A program made the translations under genes and the position numbers. This document shows positions 60,951 through 64,000 of a stretch of DNA of 64,000 nucleotides, one piece after another (position 1 is the first letter of the stretch; each line of letters opens with the position of its first letter). Below the pieces are notes generated by a model. That model had not been told where the DNA came from. It made no database searches and saw only the letters and a program-made list of their open reading frames with translations. Source of the stretch: CALBPI01 sp038531945 (GTDB lineage: Bacteria > Pseudomonadota > Gammaproteobacteria > Steroidobacterales > Woeseiaceae); contig JBCBBH010000003.1 of the NCBI GenBank assembly GCA_038531945.1, forward strand, positions 1-64,000. The letters run 5' to 3'.

Positions 60951-60967
60951 CTGTAATGAAACTGTAA
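60951..60967. promoter_or_regulatory. Possible activator-binding repeat upstream of the sRNA promoter
   Basis: CTGTAA occurs twice, at 60951-60956 and 60962-60967, exactly 11 bases (one helical turn) apart. The repeats lie about 90-105 bases upstream of the expected sRNA start, where enhancer-binding proteins of sigma-54 bind. The binding protein is unknown. Confidence 0.35.
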
Positions 60968-60981
60968 AAATCACCGACAAA

Positions 60982-62796
60982 CTAGGGGTTCAGCAGACCT
61001 TCGACACTCCGCAGTACGCCCTGATCGACAATCGCGATGGGTTGCAACAACGTTCGGATGTCCTCAAACGGGTTGCCGTCTATCAGAATCAGGTCGGCCA
61101 CAAAGCCATTCTCGACCAGACCGTGGTGAGACATTCCCAGCAGCGTCGCGGGGCGCAAGGTTGCTGCGGCGATCAGTTCGACGTTGGGGACACCAAGCTC
61201 GTTGAGAGCGATCAGGTTGGCGTGCAAACCCAGTGGCGACGCGAACCCGGAGTGCTCTGCGGTCGCAATCAGGCGCGAGTACACCGACACCGGGACGGCG
61301 TTCGGTTGCAGAGTCCGCGAGCTGTTGGACGAACCTGTAAACAATCGGGACTCGGTGAGCGCCTGCATACCAGCGTTGTCGCGTGGCAGCATGCCTGCCG
61401 TTGCGATCTGCAGGTAGCTACTGGATGCGAGGATCATTGGCTCAATGCCGGCAATCGACGATGGCTGACTGGTGACGAGGTGCAAACCGAACGCGAGGTA
61501 GGGCTTCGCCTCAAACCCGTGGACCAGCGTGTCGGGCGGCGCATTGTCGATCATGTCGAGCGCGTCGCTGAAGTTTTTGCCCTCAGGTATCCGTAGGCGC
61601 GAGACTGGCGCCAGCGTTGCGACAATACCGGCAGCTTTGTGGAGGCGATCCGGTGGTGTGTCTTGTTCAATGTCGATCATCGACGGCATGAGCGTCGACG
61701 CGGGGAACTCAATCACAGTGTCGTTGGGCCAGTCTCGTGCTGGCTCCACCGACACGATACGCCCTTCGTCGATCAACACATCCTGGTTCGCCAGCAATCG
61801 GCCGGTAACAACATCGGCGACGAAACCGACTTTCAAAACATAGCGTGGGCTTTGACTGAAGCTCGGCGGCTGAATGGGTAGCGGCTTCGCGGATTTCACG
61901 GTTTGCCAGGCCGTCAGAGGCACTCGCTCGACTGTCGACGATGCAAATTTTCGACGTTCCGCGTATCCGTCGTTGACGACGAAATAGTGGTCGCGATCTT
62001 GCCAGCGGATGGGTTGCGGCGCTTGTGGTGTTAGCTCCGGAACGGACTTGATGATGGTCTGCTCGGTCGGCAACAGCATCTCAAGTGTGGCGGTGCCGTC
62101 CGGATTCGTTTGCCAAAACGTTGTCAGCACCCCATCTCGACGGGTTTGCGGATATCGTATCGGCATCGAACTGGTGACCAGTGTCGTCGGGCGACCCTGG
62201 CCGTAGCGCTGGCGCACCTCGTATCGCCCTGGCAGGGTTTGGACATAGATCAAACCGTCCCTGCCCTCGATAAACGACGGCTCGCGCGCCTCACCCGGTT
62301 CAAAGGTGACTCTCTGAATATCGGCATCATCGGTTCGTTGTTTCCAGATTTGCGATTGTCCGGATCGATCCGACTCGAACAGTATCGCGGGTTCGGTTGG
62401 ATGCCAGCACGGATTGGCGTCGCGCCACGGACCATCGGAGAGGCGACGAATCTCTTGCGTCTCGATATCGATCAGCCAGAGATTGTGTTCGCGCAGTGTG
62501 GTGCCGCCGACGGCAATGACCTGTTTCCCGTCCGGTGAAATCCGTGGGTGCGTCAATGCATGTGTCGGTGCGGTCAGTGACTTTGCATTACCGCCGCCCA
62601 CCGGGGTTTGCCAGAGCCGCCCGTGCAATCCGAAAACCAGCGTGTCAGTCTCGGCGTGATAGTCGAGCGATAAGTCTTGCCCATGGGTCAACATCAGCTC
62701 GGATGCTCCCACGACGCTGTGTGCGCAGAGCACGAAAAGCAGAGCAATCAGGCGTCTAATGCGACTGCTCCGCCAGCAGCGAGGTAACCAGGTCAC
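60982..62796 (-). CDS. Exported TolB-propeller / degenerate amidohydrolase fusion
   Basis: About 604 residues: signal peptide (IRRLIALLFVLCAHSVVGA), a TolB/PD40 beta-propeller (about 35-320, with HPRISPDGKQVIAVGG, ANPCWHPTEPAILFESDRSG) and an amidohydrolase-like C-terminal part (about 340-600, ending VADLILIDGNPFEDI). The strand that normally ends in the HxH zinc pair reads LMPSMIDIEQDTPPDRL, so the metal ligands are absent and ordinary hydrolase chemistry is unlikely. GTG 62796 is chosen, overlapping the CPXCG gene by 41 bases; the frame is open to 62889. Function is unknown. Confidence 0.8.
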   Translation of the reverse strand: MTWLPRCWRSSRIRRLIALLFVLCAHSVVGASELMLTHGQDLSLDYHAETDTLVFGLHGRLWQTPVGGGNAKSLTAPTHALTHPRISPDGKQVIAVGGTTLREHNLWLIDIETQEIRRLSDGPWRDANPCWHPTEPAILFESDRSGQSQIWKQRTDDADIQRVTFEPGEAREPSFIEGRDGLIYVQTLPGRYEVRQRYGQGRPTTLVTSSMPIRYPQTRRDGVLTTFWQTNPDGTATLEMLLPTEQTIIKSVPELTPQAPQPIRWQDRDHYFVVNDGYAERRKFASSTVERVPLTAWQTVKSAKPLPIQPPSFSQSPRYVLKVGFVADVVTGRLLANQDVLIDEGRIVSVEPARDWPNDTVIEFPASTLMPSMIDIEQDTPPDRLHKAAGIVATLAPVSRLRIPEGKNFSDALDMIDNAPPDTLVHGFEAKPYLAFGLHLVTSQPSSIAGIEPMILASSSYLQIATAGMLPRDNAGMQALTESRLFTGSSNSSRTLQPNAVPVSVYSRLIATAEHSGFASPLGLHANLIALNELGVPNVELIAAATLRPATLLGMSHHGLVENGFVADLILIDGNPFEDIRTLLQPIAIVDQGVLRSVEGLLNP

Positions 62797-62947
62797 CTTC
62801 GATTGTGACCGTAATCTGGATCGGGCGGCAGCAGACAAAACAGTCCTCGATATAGGACTGATCGCCCGCGGATGTGTCGACGAACACATCGATCGTTTCG
62901 CCGCAGTACGGACAATCCGTGGTTTGTTCGTCGAGCATACCGCTCAT
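62756..62947 (-). CDS. CPXCG motif cysteine-rich protein
   Basis: A 63-residue zinc-ribbon protein with CPYCG near the start and CFVCCRPI in the middle, matching the CPXCG family. Its ATG overlaps the pdxH stop as ATGA. Function is unknown; a metal- or nucleic-acid-binding role is assumed from the fold. Confidence 0.85.
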   Translation of the reverse strand: MSGMLDEQTTDCPYCGETIDVFVDTSAGDQSYIEDCFVCCRPIQITVTIEGDLVTSLLAEQSH

Positions 62948-63585
62948 GGTTGTAGTCGCTGCCCTCGCCATGGCGTTACCGGCTCGGAGTCGATGGACCT
63001 TAGAAAGCGCGCTCTGTCGTGGACGCGGCCGCTGCCCTCGACCCACAGCTCGCAATACTCAGCGGTGATTCGGTAGCCACCCCAATGCTCTGGTCGCGGG
63101 ATCTCGCGATCGCCGTGTGCAGCATTGCGTTTGTCGAACTGTTTCAGGAGTGCAGCTCGGCTCTCGATCGGTTCACTCTGGTCGCTCGCCCATGCGCCCA
63201 TTTGACTCAGTCGGGGTCGCGTTGCGAAATAAGTGTCGTTGCTGGTGGCATCGAGAGCAGCGGCTTTGCCCTGAATGCGTACCTGGCGGCCCTGATGGTC
63301 CCAATGAAACACCAGCGCGACTTGATTATGCGCGGTCAGCGCACGCGACTTCCTTGACCGATAGTTCGTAAAGAAGTCGATGGTGCCCGCCTCGGCATCG
63401 AACCGTTTGCAGAGGACGATGCGCGCAGACAGCGTGCCGTCGGTGTCTTGCGTTGCGAGCGTCATCGCGTTTGGATTCGGCTGATTGCGTGCATTGCGCG
63501 CGTCGTCGAGCCATTGTCCAACGATTTCCATCGGATTAGCGGGCAGTTCGTCCGGCAAAAAGTCTGCTGCGACCTGATCTGTCAT
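62944..63585 (-). CDS. pdxH: Pyridoxamine 5'-phosphate oxidase
   Basis: A 213-residue FMN enzyme making PLP from PMP or PNP. Features are MTLATQDTDGTLSARIVLCK, FFTNYRSRKSRAL (FMN phosphate), LVFHWDHQGRQVRIQG and the C-terminal RLHDR-like VHDRARFLRS. Length is normal. It is the first of a run pdxH-CPXCG-amidohydrolase on the minus strand. Confidence 0.95.
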   Translation of the reverse strand: MTDQVAADFLPDELPANPMEIVGQWLDDARNARNQPNPNAMTLATQDTDGTLSARIVLCKRFDAEAGTIDFFTNYRSRKSRALTAHNQVALVFHWDHQGRQVRIQGKAAALDATSNDTYFATRPRLSQMGAWASDQSEPIESRAALLKQFDKRNAAHGDREIPRPEHWGGYRITAEYCELWVEGSGRVHDRARFLRSIDSEPVTPWRGQRLQP

Positions 63586-63601
63586 TTCCAGTCTCCGTAA
63601 G

Positions 63602-64000
63602 TTAGCGTCCGCGATCTTCGACGGTCACGCCACCGATTCGGCGTGGGTCAGCAACAGCGATCAATTCACCCGCTTCACCGACCGTGCCGGCTGCGCCGAC
63701 GCCGCCAAAAAACATGTTCTTCGTGTCATGTTCCCGCACTTCCAGGTGGTTCGCATTGAAATTCGCGCCGGGTTCGGCGTGCAGTATAGACCGATGTTTG
63801 TCGTCCTTGGCGTCCGCTTCCAATGCCATTTCGACGTGCCAGCGCGGTGCAGCAATCGCCGCTTCGATATCAAGTTGCCCAGACAGGAATGGCATCAACG
63901 TCTGCAGCATCGCACTAGTAATCCGATCGGCGCCCGGGCTGCCGATCGCGAGCACCGCATCTGCACGTCGTGCCACGGCTGGCGCCATGTTGGTGGGCAG
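63602..64000 (-). CDS. Gamma-glutamyltransferase, C-terminal part (cut by the window edge)
   Basis: The 3' end of a gene whose 5' part lies beyond base 64000; 132 codons are visible. LPTNMAPAVARRADAVLAIGSPGADRI matches the small-subunit region of GGT-family Ntn hydrolases (the G-S-P-G substrate loop). The catalytic threonine would lie outside the window. It ends 16 bases before pdxH starts. Members degrade glutathione in the periplasm. Confidence 0.8.
   Translation of the reverse strand: MPTNMAPAVARRADAVLAIGSPGADRITSAMLQTLMPFLSGQLDIEAAIAAPRWHVEMALEADAKDDKHRSILHAEPGANFNANHLEVREHDTKNMFFGGVGAAGTVGEAGELIAVADPRRIGGVTVEDRGR

Noticed and set aside
1..64000. Mobile elements, prophage, CRISPR arrays, tRNA or rRNA genes
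   Set aside because: No transposase or integrase domain, no regularly spaced repeats and no tRNA-like cloverleaf (no GGTTCGA-type arm) was seen in the gaps.

Overview
The window looks like a chromosomal core segment of a free-living, moderately GC-rich gammaproteobacterium. It is densely coded on both strands. I saw no transposase, integrase, phage gene, CRISPR array, tRNA or rRNA. The strongest placement evidence is gene order. The stretch at about 34.7-57.2 kb (DUF4426-yggT-proC-yggS / pilT-pilU / pyrB-ruvX-algH-tonB-gshB / pilGHIJ-chpA-chpC / rsmE) matches, from memory, the Pseudomonas aeruginosa PA0391-PA0419 neighbourhood. It differs in ways that rule out Pseudomonas itself: a third PilT-like ATPase, a PyrK-like protein next to pyrB, apbE between gshB and tonB, and no pilK, chpB, pyrR or pyrC'. 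A Kdo kinase gene, a HtpX/HtpG pair and a PpnN gene also fit Gammaproteobacteria. I cannot name a genus.

Layout. 0-5.3 kb: a PAS-PAS-AAA+ sigma-54 activator, then a SigK-type ECF sigma / RskA-type anti-sigma / fasciclin module with a recognisable ECF promoter, and a DUF3187 protein. 5.3-13.2 kb: PBP4 (dacB), an SH3-coiled-coil membrane protein, a GGDEF-EAL protein with a degenerate GGDEF site, a flavodoxin-like protein, a 43-residue membrane protein and glnE. 13.3-19.1 kb: an LPS inner-core and lipid A module (hldD, waaF, a second GT9 heptosyltransferase, kdkA and two LpxL-type acyltransferases). 19.2-26.6 kb: htpX, an AstE/aspartoacylase-like protein, DUF4332, an L,D-transpeptidase, ppnN, three very small ORFs, and htpG behind a textbook sigma-32 promoter. 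26.6-34.5 kb: a betaine/choline-type ABC transporter with fused binding protein and permease, msrB, a lipoprotein FKBP, an OmpA-like protein, an HhH coiled-coil protein, a CPA antiporter with a TrkA-N domain, a hydrolase, TerB and an HU-like protein. 34.7-56.5 kb: the Pseudomonas-like twitching and Chp chemosensory block. 56.5-64 kb: rsmE, ampDE, a cobalamin adenosyltransferase, an IMPase-family phosphatase, a predicted sRNA, a degenerate amidohydrolase, a CPXCG protein, pdxH and the 3' part of a gamma-glutamyltransferase gene.

How the parts work together. PilG/H/I/J/ChpA/ChpC should sense surfaces and control the retraction ATPases PilT, PilU and the extra paralogue. The LPS genes build a heptose-bearing, phosphorylated-Kdo core and acylate lipid A. 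DacB, the L,D-transpeptidase, AmpD and AmpE belong to peptidoglycan remodelling and recycling.

Most interesting find. On the minus strand at about 60861-60667, between the phosphatase and amidohydrolase genes, there is a near-consensus sigma-54 promoter (GG-N10-GC), three A-rich AANAANAA-type Hfq motifs and a strong intrinsic terminator. This is the layout of the CrcZ/CrcY catabolite-repression RNAs of Pseudomonas, in a different genomic context. All positions and motifs were read by eye; no searches were run.
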